Shown here piece after piece: positions 18,772 to 27,142 of a stretch of 64,000 nucleotides of DNA; position 1 is the stretch's first letter, and each line of letters opens with the position of its first letter. The DNA comes from Helicobacter pylori. Lineage in GTDB: Bacteria > Campylobacterota > Campylobacteria > Campylobacterales > Helicobacteraceae. Made by a program: the position numbers and the translations under genes. Location: assembly GCF_016755635.1 (NCBI RefSeq), contig NZ_CP051500.1, forward strand, positions 620,001 to 684,000, written 5' to 3'. The notes beneath the pieces are model-generated. The model searched no databases. It saw nothing but the letters and a program-made list of their open reading frames with translations, and was not told the DNA's origin.

Positions 18772-18831
18772 TCAACTTCCTTCAAGAATTTTAATCTTAT
18801 GTTAGCAAAGATTAGCTTATTTAAGCTTATA

Positions 18832-21198
18832 TTATTGGCAATTAAAGCACTCCACCGATCGATCCAACACGCTTTTTTCATCTATGCTAGGGCTTTCGCT
18901 GCGCAAATAATAAGTGGATTTGAGTCCCAATTTCCAAGCGAGCGTGTAGATTTCATGCAAGGTTTTACCGCTGGCGTTTTCTATGCGTAAAAACACGTTG
19001 ATGCTTTGGCCTTGATCGATCCATTTTTGGCGCACGGCCGCTGCTTTAATCAAATCTTTAGCGTCAATATCATAGGCTGACGTGTAAAAATTCCAGGTTT
19101 CTACATTCAAATTAGGCACTACCACTGGAATTAGCCCGCTCAAATTTTCTTCAAACCATTTTTTCTTATAAATGGGTTCAATCGTTTGGGTTGTGCCTAC
19201 TAAAATAGAAATGGAGCTAGTGGGAGCGATCGCCATTAAATAGCCATTACGCATGCCATTGGCTTTGACTTTTTCCCTCAAACCTTGCCAATCGCAAGCA
19301 TGATTAAAAAGCCCTTTTTCGGTGAGTTTTAAGGCTTCATTATTGGCTTTATCAATAGGGAAAATCCCCTTACTCCATTCTGAATTTTCAAAATCCTTAT
19401 AAACCCCTTTTTCTTTTGCTAAATTCGCGCTCGTGTCAATCGCATGGTAGCTGATTTGCTCCATTAAAGCGTCAATTTTTTCTAAATGCTCTTTAGACCC
19501 CCAGGCGATTTGGTGTTCTGCGAGCATTTGCGCTTCACCCATAACCCCTAACCCTATGGCTCTATTTTGCAAATTAGTGGCTTTGACTTTGCGGTTAGGG
19601 TAGAAATTCAAATCAATCACATTGTCTAAAAGCCTAACCATGATCGGCACGACCCTTTTAATGTCTTCTTCAGTGTTGATCTTGCTTAAATTAATGCTCG
19701 CCAGATTGCACACCGCCGTTTGCCCGTCTTTAGCGATTTTAGTAGCGATATAGATTGGTTTGCCTTTTAGAATATCGGTGCTAGTGAGCTTGTTAGCGCA
19801 TTTAGTGATATTATTATCTGTCGTTACCAACTCTTTTTCTTCAAAAAATTCTATGGCGCCATCGGTGTATTCTATTTGCATGTAATAGTGGTTAGGCGCG
19901 GTATTTTGAAAAATCTCTGTGCATAAATTAGACGATCGAATGATTCCTGCATGAGCGTTTGGGTTGCACCGATTGGCGTTGTCTTTAAAGGCCAAGAAAG
20001 GCAAGCCGGCTTCAAAATAATTCATTAAGATTTTTTTCCATAAATCTTTAGCGTTAATGTATTCTTTAATGATTTTGGGATCTTTTTCATACTCTAAATA
20101 GCGTTTTTCAAAATCCTGCCCATAAAGCTCAGTCAAATCCTTACACTCATAAGGGTCAAACAAAGTCCACATCGCATCTTCTAAAACCCTTTTCAAAAAC
20201 AAATCGCACACCCAAAGAGCCGGGAACAAATCATGCGCTCTTCGCCTTTCATCGCCGCTATTTTTCCTTAAATCAATGAACTCCATCACATCAATGTGCC
20301 AGATTTCCAAATACACCGCAATCGCGCCCTTTCGTGTGCCTAATTGATCAACCGCAATCGCCACATCATTAGCGATTTTTAAAAAAGGGATCGTGCCTGC
20401 ACTCGCATTTTTATGCCCATCAATATAGCTCCCGATAGAGCGCACCAAAGAAAAATCCCAGCCAATCCCTCCGCCGTATTTGGACAATAGCGCCATTTCC
20501 TTATAGCTGTCAAAAATCCCCTCAATATTATCCGGCGTGCTGCCAATATAGCATGAGCTTAGCTGGTGTTTGGTGGTGCGAGCGTTCGCTAGAGTGGGGG
20601 TCGCGCACATCGCTTCAAATTTGCTTAAAACTTCATAAAATTCTAAAGCGATTTTGTTAGGTTCTTGTTCGTTTTGCGCTAAAAACATCGCAATGCTCAT
20701 AAACATGTGTTGGGGCAATTCAATAGGGTTGTTGTTAGCGTCTTTTAATAAATAGCGATCATACAAGGTTTTAATCCCTAAATAATTGAATTGGAAATCC
20801 CTTTCAGGCTTGATCTGGTTATTTAAAAACTCTAAATCAAATTTTTCCTTAAAGCCCTTAAGGATGCGGCCCTTTTCTTCAGCGTTTTCAAAATACTCTT
20901 TCAAATGCCTATACCCTGTAAAACCGCTTACTTTATGGTATAAATCATACAAAAAAAGCCTTGAGGCGACAAAGCTCCAATTAGGCGTGTCAATATCTAT
21001 CTTATCCACAGCGGTTTTAATCAAAGTTTGTTGGATTTCTTCAGTAGTGATCTTGTCCCTAAATTGCAACCTCGCATCCACTTCCAGCTCACTTTGGCTC
21101 ACGCCCTCTAAATTGTCCGTAGCGTCCTTAGTGTATTTTTGGATTTTGGTAATGTCCAAAGGCTCAATGCGCCCGTTTCGTTTAACCACCGTAATCAA
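18832..21198 (-). CDS. nrdA: Ribonucleoside-diphosphate reductase alpha subunit (class Ia)
   Basis: Reduces ribonucleotides to deoxyribonucleotides in the cytoplasm together with NrdB, which is not in this window. The 788-residue product has an N-terminal ATP-cone-like segment (VVKRNGRIEPLD), SSCYIGSTPDNIEG containing a redox Cys, SSNLCTEIFQN with the catalytic Cys and Glu, CNLASINL with the second redox Cys, and the C-terminal ECFNCQ thiol pair that reduces the active site. The start is TTG with AAAGGAAAAA just upstream. A gap of about 180 bases separates it from the next gene on that strand. Confidence 0.95.
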   Translation of the reverse strand: MITVVKRNGRIEPLDITKIQKYTKDATDNLEGVSQSELEVDARLQFRDKITTEEIQQTLIKTAVDKIDIDTPNWSFVASRLFLYDLYHKVSGFTGYRHLKEYFENAEEKGRILKGFKEKFDLEFLNNQIKPERDFQFNYLGIKTLYDRYLLKDANNNPIELPQHMFMSIAMFLAQNEQEPNKIALEFYEVLSKFEAMCATPTLANARTTKHQLSSCYIGSTPDNIEGIFDSYKEMALLSKYGGGIGWDFSLVRSIGSYIDGHKNASAGTIPFLKIANDVAIAVDQLGTRKGAIAVYLEIWHIDVMEFIDLRKNSGDERRRAHDLFPALWVCDLFLKRVLEDAMWTLFDPYECKDLTELYGQDFEKRYLEYEKDPKIIKEYINAKDLWKKILMNYFEAGLPFLAFKDNANRCNPNAHAGIIRSSNLCTEIFQNTAPNHYYMQIEYTDGAIEFFEEKELVTTDNNITKCANKLTSTDILKGKPIYIATKIAKDGQTAVCNLASINLSKINTEEDIKRVVPIMVRLLDNVIDLNFYPNRKVKATNLQNRAIGLGVMGEAQMLAEHQIAWGSKEHLEKIDALMEQISYHAIDTSANLAKEKGVYKDFENSEWSKGIFPIDKANNEALKLTEKGLFNHACDWQGLREKVKANGMRNGYLMAIAPTSSISILVGTTQTIEPIYKKKWFEENLSGLIPVVVPNLNVETWNFYTSAYDIDAKDLIKAAAVRQKWIDQGQSINVFLRIENASGKTLHEIYTLAWKLGLKSTYYLRSESPSIDEKSVLDRSVECFNCQ

Positions 21199-21378
21199 AA
21201 TTTTTCCTTTAAATCAAATCGTTTTCTTTTAAATTTAGCATTGTATCAATAAAAAACTTAAGAAAAAGGAAAGTTTAAAAATAAAACTCTTAAGGGGATA
21301 GAGAGTATTTTGAAATAATCCCCCTTACAACCCCCAACTAAACCCCTTAAGAGCGCTTTTTTAATAATTTGAGTTAAA

Positions 21379-21861
21379 TCACCACCCTAATTTAGCGCAA
21401 AACTTAAGAAAACCTTGAAACCCCACAATGACCAAACCCTCTACAAGAAAGTTACTAGGATGCCCACAATACGCCGAAATTTCATGCATAGCGATACCAA
21501 AAGGTATCGTTAAAAGCACCATATAGAAATCCCTTAGTCTTGCTCCTAACACAGCGTCATAAAATGCGCCAAAAAACCTAGCCTTAAAAATGGCTTTAAA
21601 AAACTTGGGGAATCCTTGCCAAGTTTCAGCAATTAAATAACCCGCCGACCTGCCTTTTGGGTTGAACAAGAGGTTAGACAATAAAGCCGCTATTAGACCC
21701 GCTAACCACACATAATAGCTGTATTTAGGGTCAAAAATCGGATCGCTAGCTGAACCATTTATGTCATAAAAAATCCTAGTGGTTATGGAGATACATCCTC
21801 CATAGACTAGAGCCACTGCCCATTGATATTCCCAATCGCTCAAACGCTCTTTGATATTCAT
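21379..21861 (-). CDS. Small integral membrane protein, unknown (holin-like topology)
   Basis: The 160-residue product has about four hydrophobic segments (near residues 11-30, 47-67, 110-125 and 134-155), separated by a basic middle (FPKFFKAIFKARFF). I do not recognise the family. Compact size, multiple helices and the final VEGLVIVGFQGFLKF segment superficially recall phage holins, but this is weak. ATG 21861 is chosen over an in-frame GTG at 21879 because AAAGGAG sits 5 bases before it. It follows the glycine-zipper gene by 24 bases, so the two form a pair. Confidence 0.7.
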   Translation of the reverse strand: MNIKERLSDWEYQWAVALVYGGCISITTRIFYDINGSASDPIFDPKYSYYVWLAGLIAALLSNLLFNPKGRSAGYLIAETWQGFPKFFKAIFKARFFGAFYDAVLGARLRDFYMVLLTIPFGIAMHEISAYCGHPSNFLVEGLVIVGFQGFLKFCAKLGW

Positions 21862-21885
21862 GCTTTCTCCTTTATTCACCCAAAA

Positions 21886-22221
21886 CTACCTATCATACAC
21901 GAAATGACGATCATAGGTGGGTTCTCTTGGGGCTTGCGGCTCTCTATCAACGCCACGGATATAATCTTCTACCCTATCGCCTATTTCAGCCCCAGAATAT
22001 GCCCCTATTCCACCACCAATGCCTGCACCAAACACAGTACCCCACGGACCTCCAAGAGCCCCAATCATCCCACCCATTGCACCACCCATTCCAGCTCCAA
22101 CACCACCCCCTATAAGTTTGCCTAATTCACCCCTTGCCTCTATTTTAGGACCAGCTATAGCCACATTAGCCATTGCACCGCATAAAACCACTACACAACT
22201 AAATGCTTTTAATCCGCTCAT
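21886..22221 (-). CDS. Secreted glycine-zipper protein
   Basis: The 111-residue product has a Sec signal peptide (about residues 1-23, cleavage near AIA/GP) and a strongly glycine-patterned core (GGGVGAGMGGAMGGMIGALG and GAGIGGGIGAYSGAEIG), the glycine-zipper pattern of membrane-spanning helices. It ends in a polar, Pro/Arg/Tyr-rich tail. There is no lipobox at the predicted cleavage site. Start 22221 has AAAGGA 7 bases upstream; the two earlier in-frame ATGs lack a good ribosome binding site. Glycine-zipper proteins occur in the outer membrane and among pore-forming peptides. No function is assigned. Confidence 0.75.
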   Translation of the reverse strand: MSGLKAFSCVVVLCGAMANVAIAGPKIEARGELGKLIGGGVGAGMGGAMGGMIGALGGPWGTVFGAGIGGGIGAYSGAEIGDRVEDYIRGVDREPQAPREPTYDRHFVYDR

Positions 22222-22426
22222 AACAAATCCTTTCATAAAATTGAGATTCAAGGCATGTTTGGCACACCTTGATAAGAATATTTATACCACAATCGCATTC
22301 AAAGCATTGTTACAAATCAGCTAAATATCACAAAAAAGATAAGTAAATGTTTTGTTTCTACACAAATTACAGAATTAAATTAAATAAATTATAATAATTT
22401 TTGGGTTTTTTCACTATTGAAGCAAA

Positions 22427-23728
22427 TTAAGGTTTCTTAAAAAACTTAAAATACCCGTTTTCAATGTTGGTTTGAGGGGCGCGTGAAAGACTTAACGAAC
22501 CGCTAGGAATGTCTTTAGTGATGGTGGTGCCGCTGCCGATTAAGACATTAGAGCCGATATTTATGGGGGCGACTAGTTGGCTATCGCTCCCTATAAAGAC
22601 ATTTTCACCGATAATCGTTTGGTGTTTCTTTTTACCATCATAATTGCAAGTGATCACGCCAGCCCCTACATTTGTGTTTTTCCCTATCTCACAATCCCCT
22701 AAATAGCTCAAATGCCCTGCTTTAGCGCCTTGAAGTTTGGCGTTTTTAGTCTCTACAAAATTCCCCACATGGCTGTTACAAATCACGCTTTTAGGGCGCG
22801 CATGGGCAAACGGCCCCACACTGCTATTAACAATCTGGCTTTCTTCTATCACGCTATAAGCCTTAATATGCGCGTTTTCTATCAAACAATTCCCAATCAA
22901 ACGCACCCCTTGCTCTAAAACGCACTCCCCCTTAAAACTCACGCCTTTTTCTAAATAAATGCTATTAGGCAATTGCATCACTACTCCTAAGTCCATGGCG
23001 TTTTTTCGCAGTCTTTCTAGCATGATTTCTTCAGCTTTCGCCCTTTCTGTTTGGCTATTCACCCCTAAAAAACACTCTTCTTCTAAGAAAATAGCGTCAA
23101 TTGTTTCATTTTCATTGATTCCTAGAGCGATTAAATCCGTGAGATAGTATTCTTTTTGGGCGTTTTGGTCATTAAGCTTGGGCAAGTATTTTTCTAAAAA
23201 CTTTCTTTCAAAAAAATACACGCCAGCATTCACGCTTTTAATTTCTTTTTCTTCATCATTAGCGTCCTTTTCTTCTACAATCTTTTTAACCTGATGGTTT
23301 TCTAAAATAACGCGCCCATAACCTTTAGGGTCAGCTAAATGCAGTAAGCCTATGGCGTTATTCTTGCTTTCTAATAAGGGGGTAAGCGCGTCTTTAGTGA
23401 TTAAGGGCATGTCTGCATTCAAAATCAAAACCCGCTCATGTTGAGTGGGAATAGGCGTTTTATCTTCTTGCATGATAGCCCCACCTGTCCCTGAATATTT
23501 TTCCACGATTTGAGCGTGAAAAATCACGCCCTTAAAACGCTCCAACACCGCTTCTTTAATGCGTTCTTGTTGGTGGTGTAAGACAAGATGCACATCATTA
23601 CTGATTGAAAAAGCCGTTTCTAAAATGTAAAACAGCATAGGCTCCCCACAAAGGGTGTGTAAAGTCTTAGGCAGGCTAGAATGCATGCGAGTGCCTTTAC
23701 CAGCGGCCAGTATGATTACAGAAAGCAT
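22427..23728 (-). CDS. glmU: Bifunctional UDP-GlcNAc pyrophosphorylase / GlcN-1-P acetyltransferase
   Basis: Makes UDP-N-acetylglucosamine for peptidoglycan and lipopolysaccharide. The 433-residue product has an N-terminal uridyltransferase domain with LAAGKGTRM and a C-terminal left-handed beta-helix of hexapeptide repeats with the acetyltransferase residues ([10 protein letters not shown] and nearby). The start at 23728 follows AAAGGA by 5 bases and gives the canonical N-terminus; a longer frame starting at 23758 adds ten residues and is less likely. It is divergent from fliP. Confidence 0.94.
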   Translation of the reverse strand: MLSVIILAAGKGTRMHSSLPKTLHTLCGEPMLFYILETAFSISNDVHLVLHHQQERIKEAVLERFKGVIFHAQIVEKYSGTGGAIMQEDKTPIPTQHERVLILNADMPLITKDALTPLLESKNNAIGLLHLADPKGYGRVILENHQVKKIVEEKDANDEEKEIKSVNAGVYFFERKFLEKYLPKLNDQNAQKEYYLTDLIALGINENETIDAIFLEEECFLGVNSQTERAKAEEIMLERLRKNAMDLGVVMQLPNSIYLEKGVSFKGECVLEQGVRLIGNCLIENAHIKAYSVIEESQIVNSSVGPFAHARPKSVICNSHVGNFVETKNAKLQGAKAGHLSYLGDCEIGKNTNVGAGVITCNYDGKKKHQTIIGENVFIGSDSQLVAPINIGSNVLIGSGTTITKDIPSGSLSLSRAPQTNIENGYFKFFKKP

Positions 23729-23809
23729 TAAAATCCTTTTTTTAGGGAATTTTAACATGCCTTATCTTATAATTTGACTTCGTTTCATCAAAGATTTAAG
23801 GCTAGAATT

Positions 23810-24556
23810 TTGCGTTTTTTCATTTTTTTAATCCTCATTTGCCCTTTAATATGCCCTTTAATGAGCGCTGATAGCGCTTTACCTAGCGTCAACCTCTCTT
23901 TAAACGCTCCTAATGATCCCAAACAGCTTGTAACCACCCTTAATGTCATCGCCCTGCTCACGCTTTTAGTTTTAGCCCCATCATTGATTTTAGTGATGAC
24001 GAGTTTCACCCGTTTGATCGTGGTGTTTTCTTTTTTAAGGACCGCTTTAGGCACGCAACAAACCCCACCCACTCAAATTTTAGTCTCGCTCTCTTTGATA
24101 TTGACTTTTTTTATCATGGAACCTAGCCTAAAAAAGGCTTATGATACAGGGATTAAGCCTTATATGGATAAAAAGATTTCTTACACCGAAGCGTTTGAAA
24201 AAAGCGCTCTGCCTTTCAAGGAATTCATGCTTAAAAACACACGAGAAAAGGATCTAGCGCTTTTTTTTAGGATCAGAAATCTCCCTAACCCTAAAACCCC
24301 TAATGAGGTGAGCTTGAGCGTTTTAATCCCGGCATTTATGATAAGCGAGTTGAAAACAGCGTTTCAAATCGGCTTTTTACTCTACTTGCCTTTTTTGGTG
24401 ATTGATATGGTAATTAGCTCTATTTTAATGGCGATGGGCATGATGATGCTCCCGCCTGTAATGATTTCTTTACCTTTTAAAATTTTAGTGTTTATTCTAG
24501 TGGATGGGTTTAATTTATTGACCGAAAATTTAGTAGCGAGTTTTAAAATGGTTTAA
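23810..24556 (+). CDS. fliP: Flagellar type III export apparatus protein FliP
   Basis: Core export-gate membrane protein at the base of the flagellum. The 248-residue product has an N-terminal signal-like segment, about four membrane helices, and the signatures SFTRLIVVFSFLRTALG and LPPVMISLPFKILVF. The start is TTG 23810, preceded by AAGG with good spacing; a longer frame from TTG 23774 lacks the expected N-terminus. Some strains carry a frameshift in fliP, but here the frame is open throughout. It is divergent from glmU. Confidence 0.92.
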   Translation: MRFFIFLILICPLICPLMSADSALPSVNLSLNAPNDPKQLVTTLNVIALLTLLVLAPSLILVMTSFTRLIVVFSFLRTALGTQQTPPTQILVSLSLILTFFIMEPSLKKAYDTGIKPYMDKKISYTEAFEKSALPFKEFMLKNTREKDLALFFRIRNLPNPKTPNEVSLSVLIPAFMISELKTAFQIGFLLYLPFLVIDMVISSILMAMGMMMLPPVMISLPFKILVFILVDGFNLLTENLVASFKMV

Positions 24557-24567
24557 CATTAAAAACA

Positions 24568-24588
24568 TTCAAGCTATAAAAGCTTGAA
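24568..24588. terminator. Terminator between convergent fliP and fecA1
   Basis: The perfect 8-bp stem TTCAAGCT / AGCTTGAA has a 5-base loop. On the minus strand it is followed by TGTTTTT, which makes a good intrinsic terminator for fecA1; on the plus strand the tail is only moderately T-rich. Confidence 0.65.
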
Positions 24589-24594
24589 ATTAAT

Positions 24595-26898
24595 TTAAAA
24601 CTCATAATTCAAATACGCTGTAATGGATCTCCCTGGCGCGGGCTCTCTCCCTGTAGGGCTTGTGCCAATCCCCCTAAAATAATACTTCATGTTGAAAAGG
24701 TTATTGATTTGCAAGCTTCCTGTGATTTTATGCCTACCACTTTGCCATAAAACGGAGCTTACTTGGACATTCAACACAAAATACAAGGGCAATAACCCCA
24801 CTGAATTACAACCATACTCTAGCCCACCCGTGTATTCTGGATTTAAGGGCAGGCACACGGTTTGGCTTTTGGCTTGATTGAGCATGGAACTATAAGCGCG
24901 GCTATAAAAATAACTGCTGATTCCAAAAGTCGTGTGCTTGTAAGTATACATCATGTCAAATATGAATTGGTTAGGACTCACATAAGGCAAACGCTTCCCT
25001 TTAATGTCAAAGGGTTTATTGACAATGCCTGTAAAATAATAAGCAATATCATCAGCGTTAGAAGTGATGCGCGCATCAATGTAAGTGTAAGCCACATGAA
25101 ATTGCAAACCCCTAATCGGCGCGTAATACAATTCCAATTCCACCCCTTGACTCCTAGCATTCACAGGCTGCGGGCTATAGCCTCCCGCATAGTAACGATT
25201 GGCAAAAATCACAAAATAATTCGTGTTAAAGCTCAATAGGTTTTTATAACTATAGCGTTGCCCCACTTCAATTTCATTGAAAATTTGGTTGTAATTAGTC
25301 CTAGTAATGCCTACCATTGTGTGTTGTGGGGGGATAAAACTGCGGCGGTAGTTCGCATACCATATCCAATTTTCCATAGGTTTATAGCCAATGTTAAGGG
25401 CGGGACTCCATTCGTTTTGACGCTGTTTTTTACTGGTCCATACGGAAAAATCGTTCTTTTCTGGCTCTTTGTTATCGTAGTTTAAAAAGGTGTATCTAAG
25501 CCCTGGAGTTATCACCAATTTAGAATCAAAAAGCTCTATTTTATCGCTCAACCATACCGCTGTATAGTTGTTAAACATTTCTTGATTGTTACTAGGCTTT
25601 TTAGAAAGAACATATGGGGGCATATGACACACCCCATCAATAATATCTGATTTTTCGCATGTGCTTTGATCGGATCTAATGAACATGTCCATCGTCATAA
25701 AACGCATGCCCACATTAAAAGTTTGCTTAACTTTATTGGTATTGACAACTAAGTTCAAATTAGGTTCAAAAGCGTTCATCACATAACGCCTTAAATGATC
25801 AAAAATAAAAAATCCTGGATAATTTTGATCGGTATAAACAGGGCCTAATTTAGGATTGGTATTGACATTTAAATAGTTAGAATCAAATTTAAAATCCCTT
25901 GACATGTCATGCCCATAGTAGCTGAAAGTGAAATCCCCCCCTATTTTATCCGTGTCCCCAAAAAAGTTTTGATACACAGCTCCCCATCGCTTCGCTCTCC
26001 CACTTTTATCGTTATTGGGGCGGTTGTTTTGAAAACGATTTTGATTATACGCTTCTATGCCTAAAGATCCAGGGTCTGTCAAGAAATAACTATAATATTG
26101 AAAAAAAGCGGTGATTTTATTGCTATCATTGATTTGATACAATGAATCTAACATGTAGTTTTGAATGTTCGTAGGGCTGTTGTATCTAAACCCTTGCCCT
26201 TTGAGCCAATTGACTTGAGCTTGGATTCCAAAATGCTTATTCATCATGCCCCCCGTTCTTAAATAGGTGTTAAAAAGCATGTTATTAACTAAGCTTTTAT
26301 CAATGTTTTTAGAATTTTGATTGAAAAACCCCCCATTTTCAGATTTGCCCCAAAAAGTGGTCCTCTCGCTCACCTGACTTTCCCAATTGGTAGGAATGCC
26401 TTTGGTGATAATGTTGATCACACCGCCAAAAGCGTTAGGGCCATAACGCACGCTCTCCCCACCTTTAGTTACGCTGATTCTATCCACAGATTGAAAGGTT
26501 ACAGGAAAAATGACCGTGCCAATTTCAACATAGGGCGCGACATAAATAGGAATCCCATTGACTAGAATCATTCCCGTATTAGAATGCCCTGGGCCTCCCG
26601 CACCAAACCCCCTAATGGAAATGCTAGGCACAGCTCCAATACCGGTAGAGTTTCTAATATGCACGCCCGGCACATTTTGCAAAGCTTCTTCAATACTTTG
26701 ATTCGCGCTTTTAGTGAGCTGTTTGTTAGAAATCACCGTGCGAGAACCCATATAATTTCTAACTTCCTTGCTCCTCCAGCTTAAAGGCGCTTCTTTATCG
26801 TTAGCCACCCCTGAAGCTTCTACCCTTTCCAAATTATGAGTTTTGACAGCATGCGCGCTATGACTCAAAACAGCTAGAGAGACTAAAATTCTTTTCAT
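24595..26898 (-). CDS. fecA1: TonB-dependent outer membrane receptor, FecA type (iron dicitrate)
   Basis: The 767-residue product has a signal peptide (1-17, ending AHA), a plug domain (about 45-165, with NVPGVHIRNSTG and ISIRGFGAGG) and a large beta-barrel ending in ITAYLNYEF with a terminal Phe. Members of this family import ferric chelates using TonB energy. H. pylori has several FecA-like receptors, and the position between fliP and feoB matches the one I recall as fecA1. The ligand is inferred from the family; nickel complexes are an alternative for some relatives. A Fur box lies in the promoter, and the ATG has AAGGTGG upstream. Confidence 0.88.
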   Translation of the reverse strand: MKRILVSLAVLSHSAHAVKTHNLERVEASGVANDKEAPLSWRSKEVRNYMGSRTVISNKQLTKSANQSIEEALQNVPGVHIRNSTGIGAVPSISIRGFGAGGPGHSNTGMILVNGIPIYVAPYVEIGTVIFPVTFQSVDRISVTKGGESVRYGPNAFGGVINIITKGIPTNWESQVSERTTFWGKSENGGFFNQNSKNIDKSLVNNMLFNTYLRTGGMMNKHFGIQAQVNWLKGQGFRYNSPTNIQNYMLDSLYQINDSNKITAFFQYYSYFLTDPGSLGIEAYNQNRFQNNRPNNDKSGRAKRWGAVYQNFFGDTDKIGGDFTFSYYGHDMSRDFKFDSNYLNVNTNPKLGPVYTDQNYPGFFIFDHLRRYVMNAFEPNLNLVVNTNKVKQTFNVGMRFMTMDMFIRSDQSTCEKSDIIDGVCHMPPYVLSKKPSNNQEMFNNYTAVWLSDKIELFDSKLVITPGLRYTFLNYDNKEPEKNDFSVWTSKKQRQNEWSPALNIGYKPMENWIWYANYRRSFIPPQHTMVGITRTNYNQIFNEIEVGQRYSYKNLLSFNTNYFVIFANRYYAGGYSPQPVNARSQGVELELYYAPIRGLQFHVAYTYIDARITSNADDIAYYFTGIVNKPFDIKGKRLPYVSPNQFIFDMMYTYKHTTFGISSYFYSRAYSSMLNQAKSQTVCLPLNPEYTGGLEYGCNSVGLLPLYFVLNVQVSSVLWQSGRHKITGSLQINNLFNMKYYFRGIGTSPTGREPAPGRSITAYLNYEF

Positions 26899-26947
26899 TT
26901 ACCACCTTTTATGAAAAATGTTCTTTTTTACAACAAGGTGAAATTTA

Positions 26948-26962
26948 TAATAACCATTATTA
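26948..26962. promoter_or_regulatory. Fur box upstream of fecA1
   Basis: TAATAACCATTATTA matches the H. pylori holo-Fur consensus TAATAATnATTATTA at all but one defined position. It sits 50 bases upstream of the fecA1 start and overlaps an A/T-rich -10-like element on the minus strand, as expected for iron-dependent repression. Confidence 0.7.
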
Positions 26963-27110
26963 GTTTTAGCTTAAATTTTTAAAAAATTATTATTTAGATA
27001 ATATTAATGACTTTTTTATCAAAAATGCCGATTAATGCGAATGTTTATAGAAAAGATTAGGAGAAAAATAAAAATTTTTTAATATTTCTAATGGGGTGAA
27101 TTTTAAACAA

Positions 27111-27133
27111 ATAAAGGGTTTTTAACCCTTTAT
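27111..27133 (-). terminator. Hairpin terminator after feoB
   Basis: The perfect 10-bp inverted repeat ATAAAGGGTT / AACCCTTTAT has a 3-base loop and starts about 10 bases past the feoB stop. The minus-strand tail is TTGTTTAAAA, only moderately T-rich. Confidence 0.55.
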
Positions 27134-27142
27134 GGCTAGGCT

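Noticed and set aside
22019-22324. Plus-strand Pro/Ile-rich ORF opposite the glycine-zipper gene
   Set aside because: It is a mirror of the Gly-rich coding strand; the minus-strand gene has a signal peptide and ribosome binding site.
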